In this document: positions 7,851 through 17,272 of the stretch, one piece after another | How the letters are laid out: every line of letters begins with the position of its first letter | Numbering within the stretch: position 1 is the stretch's first letter | Source: Acidobacteriota bacterium | GTDB lineage: Bacteria; Acidobacteriota; UBA6911; JACQSX01 | NCBI GenBank assembly: GCA_016211105.1 | Contig: JACQSX010000031.1 | Location: forward strand, 1 to 64,000 | Length of the DNA: 64,000 nt | Direction of reading: 5' to 3' | Translations under genes and position numbers: made by a program | Notes under the pieces: model-generated | Database searches by the model: none | What the model was told of the DNA's origin: nothing | What the model saw: only the letters and a program-made list of their open reading frames with translations

Positions 7851-9455
7851 TCAGGTATTCGGGCTAGCCACCTTGCGCAGTTCTCGTCGCTTGATCTTCC
7901 CGGTGCTGGTCTTTGGTAGGTCCTGCACAAATTCGATTTCTTTGGGAACTTTGTAGGGCGCGATTCTTTGACCGATCTGCTGAGTAATTTCCCGAGCTAG
8001 CGCGTCTGAGGAAGTAAAGCTAGGCTTCAGCGTGATGAAGGCCTTTACCCTTTTCCCAATCACCTCGTCTGGAAGCCCGACCACCGCCGCCTCCAGTACT
8101 GCCGGGTGCTCCATTGCGGCTGCCTCCACTTCGCGCGGCGAAATGAGATAGGCCCTGCTCTTAATAAGATCGTCTGAGCGGGAGACATACCAGTACAAGC
8201 CATTTTCGTCCCGGTAAGCGAGGTCTTGGGTGTAATACCATCCGTCCTTGATGGTTGCATTCCAAATTTCGGGTCTTCGCTTGTAGCCCAGGCTCAAACC
8301 GGGATCGTCCGCCTTGATTACTAGATGCCCAATTTCCCCCGATTGGGCTTCTTTTCCTTCGTCATCGAGGATGGTGACGCGATGTCCAGGCAAGGGTTTA
8401 CCCAGCGCGCCCGGTTTCATCTCCGATCCGAGATTGCTATTCATGAAAATGTGGATCTCGGTCTGGCCCAGGGAGTCGAAGATCTCCACCCCTAAACGCC
8501 TTTTCGTTTCTGTATACGTATTGACAGGAAGCGGCTCGCCAGAACTAAAACAGCGGGTCAATGAGCTGAGATCGTACTTTTGCAGTGCCTTTTCTTCAAG
8601 AGCCAGAATGCGACGGAAGACGGTAGGTACCGCAACGAATATTGTGGCCCGGTATTTTTGGATCGATTTGAGAGCCTTCTCGGGATCAAAACGCCCGCTC
8701 GAAAATGCAACCGCCGCGCCACTGTACAGCGGAAAAAGAAGATTACAGCCCAAGGCGTAAATAAAGCTTATTTCCATGACCGTGTAGCAAATGTCAGAGG
8801 GCGTGAGTCGCATCAGCGTTTTACTGATGGAATCCCCTGTGGCGATGATCCAGCGATGAGCGTGTTCGATTCCTTTGGGTTCCCCGGTGGTTCCAGAAGT
8901 GTAAATAGAAAAAGCCACATCGTCCTTTGAAGTAGGCGCCACGTCCAGAACGTCCGATTCCTTCTCCAAGAGCTCTCGCAAGTTCAAGAACGGCGGCGCC
9001 CCTCCTCCATCAAACAGCACAATGTGTTGCAGCGGAGGACAGTCTTTTTTTAGAGCCACAATTGGCTCGCAAAGATCACTTGTGGTCATCGCTACTTTCA
9101 CCCCGCTGTTGTTGATAATGTGCTGCAGTTCATGAGATCGAAACAGGGAGTTCGTGGGTATGGGGACAGCTCCCAGCTTCATTGCTGCCAGAAAAACGAC
9201 AGCATACTCGGGGCGATTGTAGGAACGAATGAGGAGATAATCTCCGCGGCCGATGCCCAGGCGTCGTAGCGCATTTCCACAGCGGTTAACCTGCTGCAAC
9301 AGCTCCGAGTAGGTTATGCGGCCGCCCTCATCGAAGATAGCGACCCTATTGCCATTTCCCTCGGCCACGCGACGATCCAAAACTAATTCTGTCATATTCA
9401 GCTTTTCGGGAATATGCAACATTGGGAATCTCCTGATGAGTAATGATAATTCCAA
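7851..9455 (-). CDS. AMP-dependent acyl-CoA synthetase (benzoate-CoA ligase-like)
   Basis: SIYTSGTTGEPKGIEHAHRW P-loop, GWYYTQDLAYRDENG, GKIKRRELR; likely start MLHIPEK near 9422. Confidence 0.9.
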   Translation of the reverse strand: MELSLLIRRFPMLHIPEKLNMTELVLDRRVAEGNGNRVAIFDEGGRITYSELLQQVNRCGNALRRLGIGRGDYLLIRSYNRPEYAVVFLAAMKLGAVPIPTNSLFRSHELQHIINNSGVKVAMTTSDLCEPIVALKKDCPPLQHIVLFDGGGAPPFLNLRELLEKESDVLDVAPTSKDDVAFSIYTSGTTGEPKGIEHAHRWIIATGDSISKTLMRLTPSDICYTVMEISFIYALGCNLLFPLYSGAAVAFSSGRFDPEKALKSIQKYRATIFVAVPTVFRRILALEEKALQKYDLSSLTRCFSSGEPLPVNTYTETKRRLGVEIFDSLGQTEIHIFMNSNLGSEMKPGALGKPLPGHRVTILDDEGKEAQSGEIGHLVIKADDPGLSLGYKRRPEIWNATIKDGWYYTQDLAYRDENGLYWYVSRSDDLIKSRAYLISPREVEAAAMEHPAVLEAAVVGLPDEVIGKRVKAFITLKPSFTSSDALAREITQQIGQRIAPYKVPKEIEFVQDLPKTSTGKIKRRELRKVASPNT

Positions 9456-9698
9456 ACATTAATAAAACTACCCGGCGGCCGGTTCCCCAATTGGATCAAC
9501 CGCCGGTCGAAAAATCGTGCGAAAGAAACTAGACGTTCTCCGTGTGCATTGTCAAGCGAAAAGGAATTGAAGGAAACCGATGAATTCACGGCTCCGATGC
9601 TGCTCCGATGCAAAAATTGTTTTCGGCTTTTGCCTGACGACAAGGTAAAATTCTTTCGTTTCGCAATTCGCAAATTCATCTTTGAGGAGAAAACTTGA

Positions 9699-10373
9699 AT
9701 GCCCGTGAGAACGCTTTCCGACCTTTGCTTTACATACATCTCTTTTTTGACCTGTGGTTTGATATTTAGTTTTTCCAGTCTTGTCCTGCAAGGAGCAAGG
9801 GATGATCTGAGTTCCAAGCTGCCTGCAGGAGAGGGGAAAGAGCACGTGATGACTCTATGTACGAGTTGTCATGGTCTGGAAAGCGTGGTGAGCCAGCGGA
9901 AAAGTCCAGAGGATTGGGAAGCGACAGTCGGCAGCATGCGGAGCAGAATCTCAGCCGGGATGGAACAGGAAGCTGAAATTATTTCTAGGTATCTCGTAGC
10001 GAATTTCTCGGAAACGTCAATTCCCACTCCCAAGATTGAGGCTCAGCGAGCGGCGTCCGCCGGCGTCAACAGGATTAGGATCTATCACCAGGTCCTTTTT
10101 AATTTTAAACCCGAGATCTCGGAAGAAAAGCGTAAGGCTGCACTTGAGAGTGGACGGGCTGCGCTGGGAAGTATTCCTCAGGTGATGAATCTAGTGGTGG
10201 GAAAAATCATTCAAAAAGACACCGGGTTCCAGTACGGTCTGGCGGCCGGCTTCGCAAGCCAAGAAGACCTGGAACTCTATCGAACTGATTCAGAACACAA
10301 AAAGTGGGCGGAAGACGTGTTTGATCCGCTCATTGCAAAAAGCTCGATCCTGGACATTATCGTTTCCGAGTGA
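9699..10373 (+). CDS. Cytochrome c-like domain fused to Dabb (stress-responsive A/B barrel) domain, secreted
   Basis: N-terminal hydrophobic signal; VMTLCTSCHGLESVV heme-binding CxxCH; C-terminal RIYHQVLFNFKPEISEEKRKAAL...HKKWAEDVFDPLIAKSSILDIIV Dabb pattern. Confidence 0.8.
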   Translation: MPVRTLSDLCFTYISFLTCGLIFSFSSLVLQGARDDLSSKLPAGEGKEHVMTLCTSCHGLESVVSQRKSPEDWEATVGSMRSRISAGMEQEAEIISRYLVANFSETSIPTPKIEAQRAASAGVNRIRIYHQVLFNFKPEISEEKRKAALESGRAALGSIPQVMNLVVGKIIQKDTGFQYGLAAGFASQEDLELYRTDSEHKKWAEDVFDPLIAKSSILDIIVSE

Positions 10374-10538
10374 GTTCGGCCGCGGCGCCCCATTTAGACA
10401 TTGAGTTTGAGTTCCCGACCGGCTGCCAGAGGTCAATGGCGGTTAGATTGGATCGAGCTTCACACTTGCAGTCGAATTCGGCCCGATACAACTGAGCCTC
10501 CGTTCCAACTAACCTGATTGGCTCGCGGGTCTTGTCAT

Positions 10539-10889
10539 CTACTGTTTCGTGTAACGAACCTCAAAGGTCATGCAGCCCTTGGGGGCTTTCCACGGGCCAT
10601 GCCACATTCCGGGTGGGCGGCAGGCGTACTGTCCCGCCGTGAATTCTTGATTTAAAGTGAGATCGATGAGGCTGCCTTCGACGATGTACACTTCTTCCCA
10701 GAAGTCGTGCACCACCGGCCCATTGGGAGTAGTATCGGTTCCCGGATCGAATCGAAGGATTCGGGTGTAATCGCCGCTGTTGGGATCGCCGGTCAGAATG
10801 CGTTCTTGCATCCCCTTGCATTTGCTTCCTGGAACATCGCGCCAGGGCTTCGACGTGACGTTAAAAAACTCGAGTTCTTGTTTCGCCAT
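10539..10889 (-). CDS. Cupin-domain protein
   Basis: 116 aa; HDFWEEVYIVEGSLIDLTLNQEFTAGQYACRPPGMWHGPWKAPKGC. Confidence 0.8.
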   Translation of the reverse strand: MAKQELEFFNVTSKPWRDVPGSKCKGMQERILTGDPNSGDYTRILRFDPGTDTTPNGPVVHDFWEEVYIVEGSLIDLTLNQEFTAGQYACRPPGMWHGPWKAPKGCMTFEVRYTKQ

Positions 10890-11044
10890 GTATTCTTAAC
10901 CTCCGAAGTAATCTACAAAGTGGTGTCGCTACTTTATTGTCGTGACAAGAATTTGCGCTCAACAAATGAGGGCTGAGCAGTAAACGTGCCCAGCTCATGC
11001 GAATATGGCGAGTGACCCGCCGGAAATTATAGGCCGCATCGGCG

Positions 11045-11728
11045 TCATACATCTGCTCGCCGAACCCTATAGGCACAGCGCAACGACCGACCCGTCAGGT
11101 CATCCGATAGTTCAGCCTCGAAATAGGGATCGGTCGCGAACTTATTACCAATCAACGGTAGAGTGCCGGTATAAACCGCGGCTCCGTTCAAGGAATCTCC
11201 CACCCGCCGGCGCAGCATGGCAAGCAGGTCCTCGGGTGAGAGCGTAGCGGACATCCGTCCTTCCTGATATAAGCGTTGCCGCCCGTGTTCACCCACCCAG
11301 CTTCGTAAGATCAAGTTGTCCCAGTGGTCTTCCACATCAGCGTAACGCCACACTTCGGCGGAGATCGGCTTTGGACAAACCTGCTTTGCAGCGGGGATAT
11401 TGATCTTCTCCAATTCGCGGTCGGTATGGTCACTGCCTACAGCGACCCAAAGATGATTGCCGTCCACTAGAAACACGGTCTCCGCTTCTCCAGAAGAATG
11501 GGCGCCCAAGACCTCGACTTCACCGGCTGTAGTCAATCGATCCAGTGTGGTACGAAAGATCGTTGGGATCTCTGCAGGGGCGGGGATCCCATGCGCCGCC
11601 AATTCGTCAATATGGGCTTTCACAGCTTGCTGGTTTCTTCCAGTATAACCAGCGATAATCACCCGGTGAGGAACAAAATCTAACTCTCCTGAACCTTGCA
11701 ATTTGAATCTCATGTTACTGACCTTCAC
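11045..11728 (-). CDS. DUF2848-family protein
   Basis: 227 aa; VIIAGYTGRNQQAVKAHIDELAAHGIPAPAEIPTIF...VAVGSDHTDRELE matches the DUF2848 pattern; ATGA-type overlap with the aminotransferase end. Confidence 0.75.
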   Translation of the reverse strand: MKVSNMRFKLQGSGELDFVPHRVIIAGYTGRNQQAVKAHIDELAAHGIPAPAEIPTIFRTTLDRLTTAGEVEVLGAHSSGEAETVFLVDGNHLWVAVGSDHTDRELEKINIPAAKQVCPKPISAEVWRYADVEDHWDNLILRSWVGEHGRQRLYQEGRMSATLSPEDLLAMLRRRVGDSLNGAAVYTGTLPLIGNKFATDPYFEAELSDDLTGRSLRCAYRVRRADV

Positions 11729-12891
11729 TTCCCTAGAGTCGCGGGCATGTTGAGTACCGCCTTCTTCATCCGGTCCATGGCTTGTTTAATGCTCTCCGGT
11801 TTTGCGGCGTAGGAAACCCTTACGAAGCCTTCATAGTCGAATCCAGTCCCGTTGGTCAGGACCACCCCTGCCTCGTTGACCAAGTATTGCACGAAGTCTA
11901 AGGAGGGGACACCGAGGTTCCGAATATCTGCGAAGGCGAAAAAAGCCCCTTTTGGCAAATCACAGTGAACCCCAGGGATCTCGTTGAGCATTTCTACCAG
12001 CATGTCGCGTCTCTTCTGGTAGGCTTGCCGCATCTCCTCCACACAGTCCTGAGGTCCTTTCATGGCGGTGACGCAAGCTACCTGCGCAGGAACGTTGGCG
12101 CTGATGTTGACCGTATGATGATACTTCAACAAGTGCACCAACTTGTCGCTGGAAGCCGCCAGATATCCCACTCGCAAACCTGTCATGGCATAAGTTTTCG
12201 AAAAGCTGTTGACATGCACCACGTGATCCTTGGCGCCGGGAAAGGAAATGAGACTTTTATGTTGTACACCGCCGTAAACGAGGCTCTCATACACTTCGTC
12301 GGAGATCAGTATAATGTCGCGCTTCTTGGCAATTTCCAAAATCCTCCGCAAAGGTTCTTCTGGATAGACGCTTCCCGTGGGGTTGTTCGGGGTTAGGATA
12401 ATGATCGCTTTGGTCTTGGGAGTGATCGCTCTTTCAACGGCAGAAGGATCTGGAATAAATCCTTCCTCCTTCTTCAGTTTGACAAACACGGCCTTGGCGC
12501 CGGCCAGTTGAGCGTTCACCACGTAAGGCGGGTAGTGAGGAAGCAGGATGATGATCTCCTCGCCGGGGTTGGCCAGTGCCATGATGGCGATATGAAGGGC
12601 GGCTTGGCCTCCTGCTGTTATCAGAATCTCATCCTCCCAACGGTAAGAAACTCCGCACTGTTTTTGGATCTTCTCGGCGATGAGCTGACGCAGCTCGGGA
12701 ATTCCTCGATCAGGTCCGTAGTGGGTATGGCCGTCGTCCAACGCCTTTTTTGCTGCTTCTAAGATGTGTCGGGGTGTAGCAAAGTCCGGCTCTCCTAACT
12801 GCAGGTAGATACAATCGCCCCTTTTCGCCGCCAATTCCATGATGCTGTAAAAGGGGGATCGCTGGACGTTAAGAATTCTGTCTGCCAGCAT
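11725..12891 (-). CDS. Class I/II PLP-dependent aminotransferase
   Basis: 388 aa; LQLGEPDFATPRHI, TPNNPTGSVY, ISDEVYESLVY, NSFSKTYAMTGLRVGY (PLP lysine). Confidence 0.93.
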   Translation of the reverse strand: MLADRILNVQRSPFYSIMELAAKRGDCIYLQLGEPDFATPRHILEAAKKALDDGHTHYGPDRGIPELRQLIAEKIQKQCGVSYRWEDEILITAGGQAALHIAIMALANPGEEIIILLPHYPPYVVNAQLAGAKAVFVKLKKEEGFIPDPSAVERAITPKTKAIIILTPNNPTGSVYPEEPLRRILEIAKKRDIILISDEVYESLVYGGVQHKSLISFPGAKDHVVHVNSFSKTYAMTGLRVGYLAASSDKLVHLLKYHHTVNISANVPAQVACVTAMKGPQDCVEEMRQAYQKRRDMLVEMLNEIPGVHCDLPKGAFFAFADIRNLGVPSLDFVQYLVNEAGVVLTNGTGFDYEGFVRVSYAAKPESIKQAMDRMKKAVLNMPATLGK

Positions 12892-13025
12892 GTAAACTGC
12901 CTCCTCAGAGATTGACGCCGGGTCGGCCGGTCAGCGCTGCCCGGCACGGAGTGCTGGCGCCGATAACGCTTTCGATATGGGCAAAACAACGGTTCTTGTT
13001 TTGGCGGAAAGCGAGGCGAGAATAC

Positions 13026-14456
13026 CTATGCCTCATAATAAAGGTTCATTTCGTAGGGATGGGGCCTATTCCGCACCTCGTAGTATTCTTTCATCTTTCG
13101 TTCAATCCAGGCGTCGATAATATACTGATTGAAGACTTCTCCTTCAAGCAGATATTCGTAGTCTTTCTCGAGCGCATCCATCGCTTCTCTCAGAGAAGAA
13201 GGGAGAGGTTGTACGCTCTCGCTGAGCTGTTTGCTGAATCTCTCACTGTCCAAATCATACGGTCCAAAGCCAGCCTCCGTGGGGTCGATCTTCTTGCTGA
13301 TTCCGTCGATTCCGGCCATTAAAATTGCGCTCATGGCGATGTAAATATTGCATGTTGCATCGGATGGACGGAATTCGATGCTCTTCTCATGGGGCGCGAC
13401 TGCATATTTGGGGATGCGGATTGCAGCGCTTCGATTGGCCAGAGAGAAAAATAGATTTACCGGAGCCTCGAATCCAGGAACCAGTCGTTTAAATGAGTTG
13501 GTGCTAGGGTTGGTAAACGCCGTAAGGCTCGGAGCATGGCTTAGCAAACCACCAATATAATAAAGTGCCTCTTGGCTGAGACCTGCATACCCGCAGGCAT
13601 CGAAGAAGAGCGGTTTGCCTTCTCTGAATAACCTTTGGTGGATATGCATCCCGCTTCCGGCCTCATTATAAAGGGGTTTTGGCATGAAGGTCACCGTACG
13701 GCCATGCCTCTGAGCTACCATCTTGATTACATACTTGCACCACATGGTGTAATCGGCTGCCTTCACGAAGGGATAGAAAAGAATCTCGATTTCTGACTGG
13801 CCGGGTCCTCCAGCCTCGTGGTGATGGTATCGGACCTGGATGTCACTTTGCTGGATAATTTGTACCATTTCGGTGCGAAGATCGAACATAACATCCAGAG
13901 GGGGGATGGCGTGATAGCCACCCTTGCGCGAAATTTTGTGGCCCAAGTTTTTCTCCGACCGCATGCCGCTATTCCAGTCAGCCTCCACGGAATCGATGAA
14001 GTACTGTGCCAGGTTGATATCCGATTGGTAGTTGACGCTGTCAAAAATGTAAAACTCTAGTTCTGGGCTCCATAAGCTTTCGTTGGCGATGCCGCTGGAT
14101 TTTAGGAAGCTGTCTGCCCGTTTCGCGATCCCCCGAGGATCCTTTGGATAGGGCAATTTGGTGTCCGCTTCAGCAACATCGCAAGTCATTCCCAGCGTCT
14201 TTACCTCCCAGAACGGATCACCCTTAAGGGTCTCCGCATCGGGGATCAGGACCATATCGCCCGCCTCAGTGGTCTTAAAGCCTGGGGTGCTGGAAGCGTC
14301 AAAGGGGACTCCCTGGGTAAAGGTCTCCTCGCTCAGTTGATCAGCCGGGATCGTAAGGTGATGCCACTGGCCGAATAGATCAATAAACTTCAGGTCGATC
14401 ATTTCCACGCTATTGTTTTTGACATATAAGATGAGGTCTTGGATGTTTCCTTTCAT
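13026..14456 (-). CDS. glnA: Type I glutamine synthetase-like protein
   Basis: 476 aa; MVLIPDAET, ELEFYIFD, EAGPGQSEIEI-like motif, AGSGMHIHQRL, NSFKRLVPGFEAPVN, RIPKY...EFRPSDATCN. Confidence 0.88.
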   Translation of the reverse strand: MKGNIQDLILYVKNNSVEMIDLKFIDLFGQWHHLTIPADQLSEETFTQGVPFDASSTPGFKTTEAGDMVLIPDAETLKGDPFWEVKTLGMTCDVAEADTKLPYPKDPRGIAKRADSFLKSSGIANESLWSPELEFYIFDSVNYQSDINLAQYFIDSVEADWNSGMRSEKNLGHKISRKGGYHAIPPLDVMFDLRTEMVQIIQQSDIQVRYHHHEAGGPGQSEIEILFYPFVKAADYTMWCKYVIKMVAQRHGRTVTFMPKPLYNEAGSGMHIHQRLFREGKPLFFDACGYAGLSQEALYYIGGLLSHAPSLTAFTNPSTNSFKRLVPGFEAPVNLFFSLANRSAAIRIPKYAVAPHEKSIEFRPSDATCNIYIAMSAILMAGIDGISKKIDPTEAGFGPYDLDSERFSKQLSESVQPLPSSLREAMDALEKDYEYLLEGEVFNQYIIDAWIERKMKEYYEVRNRPHPYEMNLYYEA

Positions 14457-14872
14457 GTTACCTCCTTGTGGAAGGGATGCCGGATCATGAAATATCCAAA
14501 TATATCTTGAAGTCTTTCAACACGTACGTGAGGAGCGCAGCTGCCTCGATTGTTAGCGCCTCATTATTTTCCACAGATCCGCCGAGACCGTCCATCTGAA
14601 TTTTCTTGTTCCCGCTTTGCCGGTGCCAGCCGTTGGGGACCCAAGCGCTCTGGATTTTCTTGCCGCAGGCAGGAGCAGCCGGCCGTTCCGATGGGCCAAA
14701 CTATGGTGTTGAGGAAAAAGTTAAGAGTGTGGCAAAATTGCGCGTTTTCCTGGAATGACGGAGCCGTTTCTGGAGAGACCTTGAGCGGTGAACGAAAGGG
14801 TTGCACTGTCTTGCAAGGGATTTCGAAAAGGTGAAGCAGAGCAATTTGGCCATTGGTAGGGCAGGAGGAAAG

Positions 14873-17071
14873 ATGGAAAGGTCGGAGGTAGCGGGGATAT
14901 TTAAAAATGTCCGCCGTCAGGGACGCACGGCGCTCACTGAACTGGAGGCAAAGCAGGTGCTGGCAGCGGCGGGCCTCAATATCACAAGGGAAGGACTGGC
15001 GGCGAGCGAGGAAGAGGCCCTGGCGGCAGCCGAACGAATCGGGTTTCCGGTAGTACTTAAAGTCGCCTCCCCCGACATTTTGCACAAGTCTGATGCAGGC
15101 GGTGTCCAAATCGGACTCACTAGCCGCGATGACGTGCGCAAGGCTTATTGCCAGATTAGGAAGGCGGTAAGCCAAAGACAGCCGAACGCGCATATCCAGG
15201 GCGTTTTGGTGCAAGAGATGGTGCACGGTGGTATCGAAACGATCGTTGGTGTGACGAACCGGGAACCCTTCGGCCCTGTGGTTGCATTCGGATTGGGGGG
15301 CATATTCGTGGAGTTGTTCAAAGACATTGTCTTCCGCATTGCGCCGGTGGACGAAATGAGCGCTCGCGAAATGCTGGGTCAGATTCAAGGAGCACGCATG
15401 CTGGAGGGGTACCGGGGTCTGGCTGGGGCTGACAAAGATGCCTTGGCGCGGGTAATCGTGCGACTTTCAGAATTGGCAATCGAGTTCCACGACCATATCG
15501 AAGAACTGGATGTGAACCCGTTGGTGGCCCTGGGGGATCGTACTGTGGCCCTGGACGCCCTGATTGTGCTAAAGAAAAATAACTTGGCTCCCATGGCGCT
15601 GCCGACAACCGCAGTGAAGCGGCAGGATCCAGGATCGGTAGAGGTAGCTGGCAAGCGAGCCAATGACATCCGAGCGGTGCTGGAGCCACGATCGGTCGCT
15701 GTCGTAGGGGCGTCAGCCAATCCTGAGAAATCGGGTCACGTCTTGCTCAAGAACATTATTGCCAATGGCTTCCCGGGCGCGATCTACCCAATCAATCCCA
15801 AAGTTGACCAGATTCTCGGTTACAAAGCATATCCGACAATCCTTGATGTGCCGGGGGAGATCGACCTTGTCTTCTTCTTACTTCCGGGCGGATTTATTCC
15901 GAAGCTGTATGCAGATTGCAAGAAGAAGCGTGTCAAAGCGACGGTAATCGTGTCGGCCGGTTTTAGCGAAGTCGGGGAGGAAGGGGCCAAAGCGCAGCGC
16001 GAGCTTGAAGAACTGATTTGCCAAACCGGTGTGCGCTGTGTCGGTCCCAACACCATTGGGTTCGTCAATATGGACGCCAAACTTGTAGCAAGCTTTGCGT
16101 TCTTCAAAAACTGGCAGGACGGGCCGATCGCGCTAGCCGCCCAGTCAGGAATCTTTGCGGGGGCGGTCGCCGACCAGTTGATGGACCGCAAGGTACAGCG
16201 TATCGGCATTGGGACAAGCCTCGCCTTTGGGAACAAGATCGATTTGGACGAGAGTGATTTCATCGAATGGGCCTCAAACAACGCCAAGACAAGAGTCATC
16301 GCTCTTCATCTGGAGGGAATACGACGGCCGCGGCGTTTCTTTTCGTTGGCAAATAACATCAAGCGCGACAAGCCTATTATCGTGTTAAAGCCGGGACGCA
16401 CTCAGGCTGGCGCCCGCGCGGCGGCATCGCATACCGGCTCGCTGGCATTGAATGATGTCCTCGTGGATCAGGCGTTCCAGCAGTACGGCATTATCCGAGC
16501 CTACGATCTGGAAGAATTCTTGGAGTTCATGAAGGCGTTCTCCTATTTGTCGCTGCCAAAAGGAAATCGGGTTGGTGTGGTAACCTTCAGTGGGGCCAAC
16601 GGCGTGATGGCCTCCGACGAGTTGACCGAGCACGGTTTCGAGCTAGCCCAACTTGCGCCGCCAACGGCTGACCGTATCAAGAAATTTTTGCCGCCTTGGC
16701 AGCCAGTGACAAACCCGCTTGATCTATGGGCGGCTCTAGGGGCTGGCAACCGGCTGGTGCACGAGGAAGGTCTGCATGCGGCGCTCGATGACCAAAATGT
16801 GGATGCCGTCCTGCTGATTTTGCTGGGGTTGGCAAACGCTGACTTTGATGGAATGCGTGCGATCTTCTTGCGTGCTCGAGAGCGCCACGCCGACAAGCCG
16901 CTTTACACCGTGATACTGGGTGGCCCGGTGAAGCAGAAGTGGCTCCAGGAGGTCGACGGCCTGAACATGCCGGTATTTGAAACGACGCGCATTGCGGTAA
17001 AAGCACTGGCGGCCATGCGTCGCTACGCGCTCGTGCGGGAGCAGAAACCGGCTGATCCCTTGTTTGCCTAA
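14873..17071 (+). CDS. NDP-forming acetate/acyl-CoA ligase family protein (ATP-grasp first, then CoA-binding and ligase domains)
   Basis: ATP-grasp-like VVLKVASPDILHKSDAGGVQIGL; CoA-binding IRAVLEPRSVAVVGASANPEKSGHVLLKN; catalytic ASHTGSLA. Start at 14873 with AGGAGGAA RBS; ORF track begins at TTG 14801. Confidence 0.92.
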   Translation: MERSEVAGIFKNVRRQGRTALTELEAKQVLAAAGLNITREGLAASEEEALAAAERIGFPVVLKVASPDILHKSDAGGVQIGLTSRDDVRKAYCQIRKAVSQRQPNAHIQGVLVQEMVHGGIETIVGVTNREPFGPVVAFGLGGIFVELFKDIVFRIAPVDEMSAREMLGQIQGARMLEGYRGLAGADKDALARVIVRLSELAIEFHDHIEELDVNPLVALGDRTVALDALIVLKKNNLAPMALPTTAVKRQDPGSVEVAGKRANDIRAVLEPRSVAVVGASANPEKSGHVLLKNIIANGFPGAIYPINPKVDQILGYKAYPTILDVPGEIDLVFFLLPGGFIPKLYADCKKKRVKATVIVSAGFSEVGEEGAKAQRELEELICQTGVRCVGPNTIGFVNMDAKLVASFAFFKNWQDGPIALAAQSGIFAGAVADQLMDRKVQRIGIGTSLAFGNKIDLDESDFIEWASNNAKTRVIALHLEGIRRPRRFFSLANNIKRDKPIIVLKPGRTQAGARAAASHTGSLALNDVLVDQAFQQYGIIRAYDLEEFLEFMKAFSYLSLPKGNRVGVVTFSGANGVMASDELTEHGFELAQLAPPTADRIKKFLPPWQPVTNPLDLWAALGAGNRLVHEEGLHAALDDQNVDAVLLILLGLANADFDGMRAIFLRARERHADKPLYTVILGGPVKQKWLQEVDGLNMPVFETTRIAVKALAAMRRYALVREQKPADPLFA

Positions 17072-17272
17072 ACAGACTCTCGTTTGTTTTTCTAGCCATC
17101 TCGGAGTGTTATGGTTGGCTGGGGAATTTTGTCGTTTCCTTGACATTGGTTTGGACAATCGATAGCCTTTGGCCGCACTGGAGTTCGCCGCGTAGTGATT
17201 GCGGATCGGGCAATGCACATGCTGTGACTGCGGCGGTGAGAAGCCACAAAAGAGAGGAAAATTTTCAATCAC

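Noticed and set aside
14564-15388. 274-aa minus-strand ORF
   Set aside because: Antisense to the 5' end of the acyl-CoA ligase; no recognisable motifs, codon shadow of a strong coding frame.
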